Assembly: GCA_022448315.1 (NCBI GenBank)
Contig: JAKVCA010000026.1
Coordinates: 1 to 64,000 of the forward strand
Direction of reading: 5' to 3'
DNA length: 64,000 nt
Source: Pirellulaceae bacterium
Lineage (GTDB): Bacteria; Planctomycetota; Planctomycetia; Pirellulales; Pirellulaceae
Shown: positions 47,072-55,445 of the stretch, piece after piece
Layout of the letters: every line of letters begins with the position of its first letter
Position numbering within the stretch: the stretch's first letter is position 1
Translations under genes and position numbers: made by a program
Notes under the pieces: generated by a model
What the model saw: the letters and a program-made list of their open reading frames with translations, nothing else
What the model was told of the DNA's origin: nothing
Database searches by the model: none

Positions 47072-48040
47072 ATGTTTGTGAAACGGGTCCAAGAGTTGTC
47101 GCGACATTGTCGTGTTATGAAAATCAATGTCGCGTGGTCTGTCTTGGGAACGACGTTCTGTCTCGCCATGGGGTTTTCTACTGAGGGGCACGCCCAGTAC
47201 ATCGGTATCGGACTGCCGTTTCAGACCGCCAATGAGTCGTCCTATGAACGGATGGGCGTGGGATTCAATTTCTGGCTTGATGGCTCGCAAACGGGCAAGG
47301 GAGTTGTGGGGTTGATGCCCAACGGACAGTTGACTCCCGATGGACGCCTCTATTTTTCCCAAGGAGGAATTCGTTCTACCATCCCACCCTTTGGAGGCTA
47401 TGATCCAGGGGCAGATGCACGTTTGGGGTTCGCTTACAACGGCAGTGGCGGTGGTTTTGGTTTGAATTTGGTGATGGGGAAAGGAAACACTCGCACCGTT
47501 GGTCACACGACGCCATCCTTGGTGGTTCCCAATGGAGTCCCTGGCTGGATTTACTCGGGTCAGTTGCGCCCATTTGTCACCGGGATCTACCCCGTTCTGG
47601 GCGCGAGAGCGGGGGCGTACGATGTCATGCCTCGCGGGCCCATCTCCAGTGTTCATCCTGTGCATTACAAATTGTGGTTGAGCCAACAGCAGGCCTCGGA
47701 GGGCCAGGAGATCGCGGAGTCTGAGGGAGGTTTGGTTCTTGGTGGTGGACAGGAAGCGGTCGATTCATTCCCGCAAAATGTGTCGAGTTCACCCAGTAGT
47801 GCAGCGACCGCCGCGCTGAGTGTCGATGAATTGACTCGGCGTCGCGAGCAGCGGAATCGGGTCGCGGAGCAAGAACGCCAAGCCAAGATCAAGGAGTTGG
47901 TTGCCAGCGCAGAACGCGCGGTGGCGGACCGGTATTACGGGGCGGCAAGGGAGCGATTGAGGCGAGCCATTCGGTTAGCGACGGAGCAGGAACGTGAGTC
48001 GCTGCAATCCAAATTGGACGCATTGTCGCAGAAGCGTTGA
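47072..48040 (+). CDS. Secreted Gly-rich protein with a C-terminal coiled coil
   Basis: 322 residues from the ATG at 47072, which has AAGG 9 nt upstream; ATG at 47117 is an alternative that gives a shorter n-region, and the frame itself is open from 46991. The signal peptide ends in GHAQ. The middle (about 45-190) is Gly/Pro-rich with short strand-like blocks (GVGFNFWLDGSQTGKG, GFAYNGSGGGFGLNLVMG). A Gln/Ser-rich stretch follows, and the last 70 residues are a charged coiled coil (LTRRREQRNRVAEQERQAK to the end). No family is recognised. It converges on the next gene, with stops 4 nt apart. Confidence 0.65.
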   Translation: MFVKRVQELSRHCRVMKINVAWSVLGTTFCLAMGFSTEGHAQYIGIGLPFQTANESSYERMGVGFNFWLDGSQTGKGVVGLMPNGQLTPDGRLYFSQGGIRSTIPPFGGYDPGADARLGFAYNGSGGGFGLNLVMGKGNTRTVGHTTPSLVVPNGVPGWIYSGQLRPFVTGIYPVLGARAGAYDVMPRGPISSVHPVHYKLWLSQQQASEGQEIAESEGGLVLGGGQEAVDSFPQNVSSSPSSAATAALSVDELTRRREQRNRVAEQERQAKIKELVASAERAVADRYYGAARERLRRAIRLATEQERESLQSKLDALSQKR

Positions 48041-48043
48041 GTT

Positions 48044-49243
48044 CTAGTCTCGTTGCACGGAGAGCAGCCCGCTTGGCGACCTTGATTGGATGGGCGACTG
48101 GGCTTGGTACGGCGTTTCGGGCTGCATTCGATTTCGGTATAGGACAAGTCCGTGTGCGGCATGGTACAACGCACCGCACTCGAGGTCGTAATCCTTGGTT
48201 TTGTCGAATAGGTCGCACAGATTTCTCACAGCGGCCATCATCCATGGTGCTTGAATTTCACGCTCTGGCATGGCAATGGCCAGAAACTCTACCAGGTGTC
48301 CTGTGGTTCCCAGGTTTTGGGCCAAGTCTTGACTGGTGCCTCCTCGCGACAGGTAGTTTGTCGAAAAGCTTCCATCCTGATTCTGGAATCGGCGGGCGTT
48401 AACCAATGCCCGCTCGACCAAGTCGGCGGCGTCTAGCCAGACCCCTTCAACCGGTGCTCCTTCTCGACGACGCTTGTTGAGGGCCATGGCGAGTCCAATC
48501 AGGCGATGGGTTCCTCCGCATGGCCCGTCACCCAGTCCGTAGTCCGTTTCGACTTCGACCAATCGTTCGATCGACCATGTTTCCCCATCGGCAGCGGTCC
48601 AAAAGGTTGTTGTCGGATAGTATTCGGTCAGTCCGATGAGCGTCCAGCTATACTCTTGATTCAAATTTCTGGGGACATCCCACTTCACCTGTTCCACGAA
48701 GTCGGAAACCGTAAACTTCTGTCCGTCAGCCAAGATCGTATCGGTGAGAGTGAGGCCCGACTGGGCCAGAATTGCCAGCCACTGATCATGATGACCTTGT
48801 CCAGCTTTTGTACCGGGTTGCATCACTGCGACTAGTCCACGTCGCTCTGATGATTCGTCCAGAATTCTTCCTGGTTGCAATTCAAACCCACGAATGTTGC
48901 CGCCGCGTTGGAGGAAGTCGACGACTCCTGAGGTACCTTCACCGTGATCCACGGGAAAATTCTTACCGTAAGCGAGTACGCCGTGCAGAATTTGCCACGC
49001 CGCCTGGGTGTCGGTGTTGAGGCGTCGACGTTTCAGCGTGTAATCAAGAATCTGATCCACTCGTTCCGCAAGTTGAGCGACCTCCGTCGCCGCGGTCTGC
49101 GGACGGGCGACCGACCGAGGTGGTTCAGAGTTCAGGCAGCCCGGGGCAAAAATGAGCAGGCTCAGCAACCCGCATTTTCCAACCCAGGCGGGGAACGCAG
49201 GGGGCTTGGAGGCGGCTCGAGCTATGCGGTTGCGTTGCGACAT
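48044..49243 (-). CDS. Predicted lipoprotein with alpha/alpha-toroid-like repeats
   Basis: 399 residues from the ATG at 49243. That start is preferred over the open frame to 49426 because a TATAAT box lies between them and because it opens on a lipoprotein signal (IFAPGC, Cys36). Visible blocks are AAWQILHGVLAYGKNFPVDH, FLQRGGNIRGFEL, YSWTLIGLTEYYP, GTHRLIGLAMALNKR, ARRFQNQDGSFSTNYL and GTTGHLVEFLAIAMPE. Repeated helical pairs with a QDGSF-type turn resemble the toroids of prenyltransferase/terpene-cyclase folds, but catalytic Asp boxes are not evident. The function is unknown. It is probably exposed to the periplasm. Confidence 0.65.
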   Translation of the reverse strand: MSQRNRIARAASKPPAFPAWVGKCGLLSLLIFAPGCLNSEPPRSVARPQTAATEVAQLAERVDQILDYTLKRRRLNTDTQAAWQILHGVLAYGKNFPVDHGEGTSGVVDFLQRGGNIRGFELQPGRILDESSERRGLVAVMQPGTKAGQGHHDQWLAILAQSGLTLTDTILADGQKFTVSDFVEQVKWDVPRNLNQEYSWTLIGLTEYYPTTTFWTAADGETWSIERLVEVETDYGLGDGPCGGTHRLIGLAMALNKRRREGAPVEGVWLDAADLVERALVNARRFQNQDGSFSTNYLSRGGTSQDLAQNLGTTGHLVEFLAIAMPEREIQAPWMMAAVRNLCDLFDKTKDYDLECGALYHAAHGLVLYRNRMQPETPYQAQSPIQSRSPSGLLSVQRD

Positions 49244-49549
49244 GGTGGTCAGGTGACTGCGAAGGGGAAGCGGTAACGGTCTTGGTGAGAGCGGATTGCG
49301 GATATCTTGTTGCAAATGCTCATTATAGTTGGGCACTTTTTTTCCGGGTCGTTTTCCAGCGATCAATTTAGAGCCATGAAAAATGGGTTCCGCTGACTTC
49401 GAATCACGACCTGAACGCCAGTCCAATCCCTAGGTCGGTCTTGGCCTCTACGGGCAGAATTCGAGGTTTCTTTTGGCCTTTGGATTTCGGGTTCGTTAAG
49501 ATGTCGTGGCTTTGGTTTCAGCCTCGGTTTTCCGCGTAAAGGTAGGTTC
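49244..49549. other. Divergent intergenic region
   Basis: No gene. On the minus strand it holds the TATAAT box at 49322-49327. For the plus strand no convincing promoter was seen, though AAAGGTAGG precedes the ATG at 49550. Confidence 0.45.
49322..49327 (-). promoter_or_regulatory. Perfect -10 box without a clear -35
   Basis: TATAAT on the minus strand, about 80 nt before the ATG at 49243. The hexamer 17 nt upstream (near 49345-49350) is a poor -35 match. If real, it would need an activator or another sigma feature, and it argues against a translation start at 49426. Confidence 0.35.
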
Positions 49550-51898
49550 GTGATGAGCGACAAATCGCCCCGATTCTTTCTGGTTTGGCTTGCTGTCTGG
49601 ATTTGTTTCGGCGGCTTGGGGAATACGCAGGAGTCGGTTCAATCGCCGATACCGACTGCGGGCCCTGAAACGTTTCCGAATACGGTTCCCCTCAGATTGG
49701 ACGGGGATGTGGCTTCACATCTCGTGGACAACGTGGACGCATTTCTGTTGAAGCGTTGGGAAGTCCAGAGAGCGGTGCGAGAGAAGGTCTGGCAGCAGGC
49801 AATCGAGGCGGATAACTACGCGGAATTTCTACGGCAGCGTCGTCAGGAATTGCGAAAGCGTCTGGGGTTAGTTGATGAACCTTCTGGAGTTTCGCGACCG
49901 CGATTTCTGAGTCCCATTGGTGATACGGATCAAGTCGCCTCGGGCCCTGGGTGGCAGGCGCGGTACATCACTTGGCCCGCTTTCGGTGACTTTCATGCTC
50001 AAGGAATACTCGTCGAGCCAACGACAGACAAAATCCGGGGGCAAGTGATCGCTTTGCCGGATGCGGACGAAACGCCTGAGGACTGGGTCGGTTTCCCACA
50101 AGAGGGGCAGGTTGAGCCCGGGCTTGCTGCCCGGCTTGCACAACAAGGTTTCCGCGTCGTGCTCCCCGCCCTCATTCATCGTGATCTGTCCAAGCGAAAT
50201 GGGCGAGCCAATCTGACCAGCCGGGAGTTTGTCTATCGCCCCGCATTTGAGATGGGGAGGCATCTGATCGGTTTTGAGGTTCAGGAGATTTTGACAGCGC
50301 GTCGATGGTTGACTCACCTCGCCCCGGAGATGCCGATTGGCCTCTTGGGCTATGGAGAGGGGGCTCATCTTGGACTGTATGCAGTCGCGATCGACCCGGA
50401 GTTGAAATCCGTGTTGCTGAGTGGGGATTTTTCGACCAAGTCTGATTTGTGGAATCAGCCTCTTGACCGCAATGTGTTTGGCCGCATGCTGCACTTCGGC
50501 GACGCGGAGTTGGCCCTGATGGTTCATCCAAGACCCCTGATTCTGGAGGTGTCCCGCGGGCCAGAGATCGACCTGCCGAGTGAAGGGGGCGCGCCGGCGA
50601 AACTTGTATCCCCTTCCCTTCAAGATGCCATGGCGGAATGGGATCGGCTGAGTGCTTACTGTCAACGGATGGGGAGCGACAGTCACGCTCAGCTTGTGGA
50701 CGCGGAAGGTGCGGTATTGAAAGGAGATTCTCTTGAGTTGTTTTGTAATTCACTCGCGGGGGATGAGGGGAGGCTGAAGTCCTACGAAGGAGGCATCGAC
50801 TGGAATGCGGCAAAGTTGCTCGACGATTCCGTGCGTCAGCAAAGACTGGTGCAATCGATGATTGACCACACCCAACGTTTGCTTGTGGAAAGTCCGTATG
50901 TACGCAAGGAATACATGAAAGACCTGAATACCTCTTCCCTGGAAGCTTATGAGAAATCATCGGACGTCTACCGCAGGCGATTTCGAAATGAGATCATCGG
51001 GTCGATCGGATCTGAACTTGCGGCGATCGAAAAAGCGAACTTGCGCACTCGTCGAGCCTACGCCGGTGAGGGGTGGAGTGGGTACGACGTGGTTCTTGAT
51101 CTCTATGGAAAAAAAGGAGAGGGTGAGGATCTCTTTGCCTATGGCATCTTGCTTTGGCCGGATGGCATCAAGCCTGACGAGAAACGACCGGTTGTGGTGT
51201 GTCAGCATGGTCTCGAGGGACGTCCACAAGATATCATCGCGGGGGACCATCCCGCGTATCATGATTTTGCAGCAAAGTTGGCACAACAAGGCTATATCGT
51301 TTTCGCTCCGCAAAACATCTATATCTTTCAGGACCGATTCCGAACCCTGCAGCGTAAGGCGAACCCTCTTCAGTTGACCCTGTTTTCAGTGATGGTTGAT
51401 CAGCACCAGCAGATCACCAATTGGCTTCGCCAGTTGCCAAACGTCGATCCATCACGAATCGGCTTTTACGGCCTGTCCTACGGGGGGAAGAGTGCGATGC
51501 GAATTCCAGCATTGGTGGACAATTATTGCCTTTCGATCTGTTCGGCGGATTTCAACGAGTGGGTATGGAAGAACGCTTCAACCCGAGGAAATTACAGTTA
51601 CGTTTGGACGGGCGAATACGAGATTTTCGAATTCGATCTCGGCAGTACATTTAACTATGCGGAAATGGCCGCCTTGATCGCGCCGCGGCCCTTCATGGTC
51701 GAACGGGGGCACTTTGACGGCGTTGCGCCCGACGAGACGGTCGCCTACGAGTTTGCGAAAGTGCGAAACCTGTACGCAGCTCGGCTCGGTCTTTCAGATC
51801 GTTGCGAAATCGAGTGGTTTGTCGGTCCGCATACGATTCATGGCGAAGGCACTTTTGAGTTTCTTTCCCGCCACCTGAAATGGCCGATTCGAGAGTAA
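49550..51898 (+). CDS. Secreted duplicated alpha/beta hydrolase (dienelactone/acetyl-xylan esterase type)
   Basis: 782 residues with a signal peptide (about 1-26). Two hydrolase-like domains: about 130-310 and about 480-775. The second has a full triad: Ser643 in GLSYGG, Asp723 in GHFDG, His761/His764 in GPHTIHG; VVVCQHGLEG is its oxyanion strand. The first keeps the fold pattern (QVIALPDADE, then a strand and GYGEGAH), but the nucleophile position (269) is Gly, so it looks inactive. Such double-domain esterases are common in planctomycetes that degrade polysaccharide. Ester substrate and location outside the cytoplasm are inferred. Confidence 0.85.
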   Translation: MMSDKSPRFFLVWLAVWICFGGLGNTQESVQSPIPTAGPETFPNTVPLRLDGDVASHLVDNVDAFLLKRWEVQRAVREKVWQQAIEADNYAEFLRQRRQELRKRLGLVDEPSGVSRPRFLSPIGDTDQVASGPGWQARYITWPAFGDFHAQGILVEPTTDKIRGQVIALPDADETPEDWVGFPQEGQVEPGLAARLAQQGFRVVLPALIHRDLSKRNGRANLTSREFVYRPAFEMGRHLIGFEVQEILTARRWLTHLAPEMPIGLLGYGEGAHLGLYAVAIDPELKSVLLSGDFSTKSDLWNQPLDRNVFGRMLHFGDAELALMVHPRPLILEVSRGPEIDLPSEGGAPAKLVSPSLQDAMAEWDRLSAYCQRMGSDSHAQLVDAEGAVLKGDSLELFCNSLAGDEGRLKSYEGGIDWNAAKLLDDSVRQQRLVQSMIDHTQRLLVESPYVRKEYMKDLNTSSLEAYEKSSDVYRRRFRNEIIGSIGSELAAIEKANLRTRRAYAGEGWSGYDVVLDLYGKKGEGEDLFAYGILLWPDGIKPDEKRPVVVCQHGLEGRPQDIIAGDHPAYHDFAAKLAQQGYIVFAPQNIYIFQDRFRTLQRKANPLQLTLFSVMVDQHQQITNWLRQLPNVDPSRIGFYGLSYGGKSAMRIPALVDNYCLSICSADFNEWVWKNASTRGNYSYVWTGEYEIFEFDLGSTFNYAEMAALIAPRPFMVERGHFDGVAPDETVAYEFAKVRNLYAARLGLSDRCEIEWFVGPHTIHGEGTFEFLSRHLKWPIRE

Positions 51899-52069
51899 AA
51901 CTTGGACTTTGGCCGTGTTCAAAGTTGTTGACCGGTTGACGGTGCGACACCGTTTCGCCATCTTTGGGCTCGATGCGAAACATCTTCCGGCATGATTGTT
52001 CAATTCGAGTTGGACGGTCGTTGCTCTCATTTCACCTAGAGATCCGATCGATCAGGAGTTTGACGTTCG

Positions 52070-53257
52070 ATGGCAAAGCAGACAATTGCGGATGTAGATG
52101 TGGCGGGCAAGAACGTTTTAATGCGAGTGGATTTCAATGTGCCCCTCGATGATCAGCAGGCCATTACCGATGATCGCAGGATCGTGATGGCGTTGCCCTC
52201 GATAAAATCGGTTCTGGAACGCGGTGGGCGTGTGATCTTGATGAGCCATTTGGGGCGTCCAGCTGGAGAAGGTTACGAAGCAAAATACAGTCTCGCCCCT
52301 GCTGCAACTCGACTCGGAGAGTTGTTGGGGCAAGGCGTCGCGATGGCGACCGATGTTGTCGGTGAGGATGCCGTGGCGAAAGCGGCAGCCCTGTCTGACG
52401 GTGGCGTGCTCCTGTTGGAGAATCTCCGATTCGAAAAGGGAGAAAAAAAGGGATGTGCCGAGTTTGCATCGAAACTCGCAGCGATGGCCGATGCCTACTG
52501 CAATGATGCCTTTGGCACCTGTCATCGAACGGACGCTTCGATGGCCGCAGTCCCAGCGGCAATGGAAGGTAAGCCCCGAGTGGTCGGCTTCCTGGTGGAT
52601 AAGGAAATTCAGTATCTCTCCGATACGATCGCAGCTCCCCAGCGACCGTTTGTCGCGATTCTCGGCGGCGCGAAAGTGTCGGATAAGATCAATGTCATTC
52701 AGAATCTGCTTGGGATCTGCGATCAAGTTTTGATCGGCGGAGCGATGGCTTATACGTTCTCATTGGCGAAAGGTGGGCAAGTCGGACAAAGTCTTGTCGA
52801 ACCCGATAAGGTCGAGCTTGCCAAGGAATTGGTCGAGAAGGGTGGAGACAAGTTGGTCTTGCCATTGGATACCCATTGTGGTGATGCCTTCAGTGGTGAT
52901 TGCAACAAGCAGGTGGTTGCAGCGGGTGAGATCCCGGACGGGTTCGAGGGGTTTGATATCGGCCCGGAGACCGCGAAAAAGTATGCAGAGATTCTGGCGA
53001 ATTCAAAAACCGTCGTCTGGAACGGTCCGATGGGTGTCTTTGAGATGCCTCCTTTTGACGAAGGGACGAAGGCGGTAGCGAAGGCGATCGCGGATTCGGA
53101 TGCTACCAGTATCATTGGAGGCGGCGACAGTGCGGCGGCCATTCAGCAGTTGGGATTTGCCGAGCAGGTCACGCATGTTAGCACTGGAGGCGGGGCGAGT
53201 CTGGCCATGCTCGAGGGGCAAGAGTTTGAGGCGGTCAAGCTGCTTGACGAGAAATGA
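52070..53257 (+). CDS. pgk: Phosphoglycerate kinase
   Basis: 395 residues, the normal length. Transfers phosphate from 1,3-bisphosphoglycerate to ADP in glycolysis. Signature RVDFNVPLD (about 24-32), [21 protein letters not shown], the nucleotide-binding GPMGVFE and the final GGGDSAAA are all present. AGGAG precedes the ATG. It is a single gene, not next to gap or tpi, and lies between the hydrolase and an SDR gene on the same strand. Confidence 0.97.
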   Translation: MAKQTIADVDVAGKNVLMRVDFNVPLDDQQAITDDRRIVMALPSIKSVLERGGRVILMSHLGRPAGEGYEAKYSLAPAATRLGELLGQGVAMATDVVGEDAVAKAAALSDGGVLLLENLRFEKGEKKGCAEFASKLAAMADAYCNDAFGTCHRTDASMAAVPAAMEGKPRVVGFLVDKEIQYLSDTIAAPQRPFVAILGGAKVSDKINVIQNLLGICDQVLIGGAMAYTFSLAKGGQVGQSLVEPDKVELAKELVEKGGDKLVLPLDTHCGDAFSGDCNKQVVAAGEIPDGFEGFDIGPETAKKYAEILANSKTVVWNGPMGVFEMPPFDEGTKAVAKAIADSDATSIIGGGDSAAAIQQLGFAEQVTHVSTGGGASLAMLEGQEFEAVKLLDEK

Positions 53258-53438
53258 TCACTGATCCGCGAAGATTTTGGCGGTTTCGGTTGGATGGAAG
53301 AGGCAGCGGCGGGTCGGTTGCTTGGGTTATGGAGTGGTGTCGCGGCGGCTCTAGCGTCTCTGCTGGCTTTGGCACTTTGTGGCGGCATTCGTCCGGGGTT
53401 TCGGCGCCCATTGAACGCCGCACAAACTGGAGGATTCA

Positions 53439-54185
53439 ATGTCTGATGGACCGAAGATGCGTGCGGTCGTGACGGGTGGGGGAACGGGCGTCGGCCGAGC
53501 AACCGCGTTGTTGTTGGCGAAGCGGGGCTATGACGTCGCGATCAATTACTCTCGGTCCGAGTCCGAGGCTGAGCACACTGTGGAGCAGATTCGAGAGCAC
53601 GGAGTCGATGCGTTTTCAATTCAGGCCGACGTCTCGGATCGATCGCAGGTCGTCACTATGACGCAAGCGATTCAATCTCGATGGTCGGGCCTGGATGTGG
53701 CCGTCAACAATGCTGCAACGACGCATTTCATAGACCTGGGCGATTTGGATGAAATCACCGACGAGGTTTGGGATCAGATCCTTTCGGTCAATTTAAAAGG
53801 TGCATTCTGGGTCGCTCAACAGATGGTCCCGCTGATGCAAGGTCGGCCCTCTGCGTCGATCGTCAACGTTGCGTCCATGGCGGGAGTGACCGGGGCAGGA
53901 AGTTGTTTGCCTTACGCCGCATCCAAAGGTGCGATGATGACGATGACGAAATCTTTGGCTCGTGGTCTGGCTCCTAGGGTTCGCGTCAACGCGGTCTGTC
54001 CCGGCGTCATCGAATCGAGGTGGCTAAAGGAGCATCCAGAGATGATCGAGGGGGCAATGAAGGTGACTCCTTTGGGCCGTCCGTCTTTGCCTGAGGATGT
54101 GGCCGAGGCGGTCGTTTATCTTGCTTGCGACGCGAAAATGATGACGGGGCAAATGCTGCAGATGGATGGGGGCCGTACGATATGA
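53439..54185 (+). CDS. Short-chain dehydrogenase/reductase (FabG-like)
   Basis: 248 residues. Classical SDR: coenzyme motif TGGGTGVGRA (12-21), NNAA (about 90-93), catalytic Tyr and Lys in YAASKG (about 157-162), the conserved PG after the active site (VCPGVI) and the C-terminal MMTGQMLQMDGGRTI. A GGAGG site lies just before the ATG. FabG-type enzymes reduce 3-oxoacyl-ACP, but relatives act on sugars and polyols, and the neighbours do not settle it. The tRNA-Lys gene lies about 160 nt beyond the stop, on the other strand. Confidence 0.88.
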   Translation: MSDGPKMRAVVTGGGTGVGRATALLLAKRGYDVAINYSRSESEAEHTVEQIREHGVDAFSIQADVSDRSQVVTMTQAIQSRWSGLDVAVNNAATTHFIDLGDLDEITDEVWDQILSVNLKGAFWVAQQMVPLMQGRPSASIVNVASMAGVTGAGSCLPYAASKGAMMTMTKSLARGLAPRVRVNAVCPGVIESRWLKEHPEMIEGAMKVTPLGRPSLPEDVAEAVVYLACDAKMMTGQMLQMDGGRTI

Positions 54186-54342
54186 GCCATGACTCCGCTC
54201 TAACATCGGAGTCGACATCGGAGTCACTCGGGCGTCGCAGTGACCCTTGGCGTCAAGCGGTACTGTTGCGGTGGATGATGCCGAGAAGGGGCGGTGAAAG
54301 TCAGATCACAGAGCCATTGAGATCATGGCTGGCCAGAAAGAG

Positions 54343-54415
<73 letters not shown>

Positions 54416-54541
54416 TTTGGGAAACTTTTCGTTAGGTCGCGCGTCGTCTCCAGCCCGTAATTGTCCTACCCGCGCGGCTTATATTTAGGACTAGGTAGTT
54501 TAGCCGCGTTTCTCGATGCCGCAAGTGGTTGCGGTCGTCCC

Positions 54542-55141
54542 TTACGTTTCTAGGTCCCCGAGGAGTGAATTGAGGGCGGTCGACGAGATGCCCAAGGCTT
54601 TGGAAATCGAGTCAAGAAGATCAAGGCCTGCGGGATGGGCTTCGCCTGGGCACCGTACCAGTTCATCGATCAGGACGACCGCACGAATGCGATCTTCGCG
54701 GGAAATTCCTGCACGCGTTGTGCGGGCGTATTCAAAGGCCGAATACCGTGTCGACTGGCCTTGGAGAATCAGGGCGGCGACCGTCTCTGAAGAGACCGGC
54801 TGCTCACGGAGTTCAGAAAGAACCTGTTGTAATTTGGCGACGACTTTTCGATTGGGGGTACCTCGATCCAGAGCGACGAGGACCAGCAGGGCCTCGGCAA
54901 AGTCCTCGCTGGTCGGCGAATCTGATGCTTGAGATTGCGGAGCAGACTTTGCGGGAAACTCGATTTTACACTTGGTGCACTGGAGCACCTCGCCCGAGGA
55001 GCCGATCGGGATGATCGGGATGAAGTAAATTGAGATCCAGTTTTTGATTAATTTTCGCTGGTAACTTCGCTGCTGGTGACATTTTGGGCAGTCAAAACTA
55101 CCCGTATCGATAACCGGCTTGGTTGTTGAGAGTCCAATCAT
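54542..55141 (-). CDS. Zinc-ribbon membrane protein with a TerB-like C-terminal domain
   Basis: 199 residues from the ATG at 55141; the frame is open to 55489, but the added part is Arg-rich and unconvincing. CPKC (about 17-20) and CTKC (about 52-55) form a zinc ribbon around a short hydrophobic segment (WISIYFIPIIPIG), the layout of zinc-ribbon_15-type proteins. A Ser/Pro linker follows. From about 75 come helical repeats with EDRIRAVVLIDELVRC and LDSISKALGISSTALNSLLG, like TerB/DnaJ-associated helical domains. The function is unknown. It is divergent from the first pilus ATPase gene, 304 nt away. Confidence 0.72.
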   Translation of the reverse strand: MIGLSTTKPVIDTGSFDCPKCHQQRSYQRKLIKNWISIYFIPIIPIGSSGEVLQCTKCKIEFPAKSAPQSQASDSPTSEDFAEALLVLVALDRGTPNRKVVAKLQQVLSELREQPVSSETVAALILQGQSTRYSAFEYARTTRAGISREDRIRAVVLIDELVRCPGEAHPAGLDLLDSISKALGISSTALNSLLGDLET

Positions 55142-55445
55142 GTTAGTCTTTGAGGGCGTTGAGGGGATACGCGGTTCGCTCCGGGCTTGACCCGGATCTA
55201 CACGGGCACGTGTAACGGCTCTGTTTCCGATTTTAGGTGTTGTGCCGAATGGTTGGCAAACGATGGGGAGGAATTCGAGCGGAAGGCCGGATTTTTGAGT
55301 GGTGGTTCCTTGGAATCTGCTGAATGATCGGCAACAGAATTGACCCCGCTGGCTCCCGAAGTCAAACTGTATGGTTAAGTGACAAGTGGGCCCTGTCGCA
55401 TTTTTATGAATTTTTGCCCGCACCTTATGTCTGAGGCGGCTTTTT
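55142..55445. other. Divergent region upstream of the pilus cluster
   Basis: No gene. A possible plus-strand promoter is TTGACC (55187-55192), 18 nt, TGTAAC (55211-55216), which would leave a leader of about 220 nt. The -10 matches 4 of 6. No ribosome site is evident before the ATG at 55446. Confidence 0.4.

Noticed and set aside
49244-49426. Longer N-terminus for the toroid lipoprotein
   Set aside because: It would place about 60 Arg/Pro-rich residues before a good lipoprotein signal and lie across a TATAAT box.
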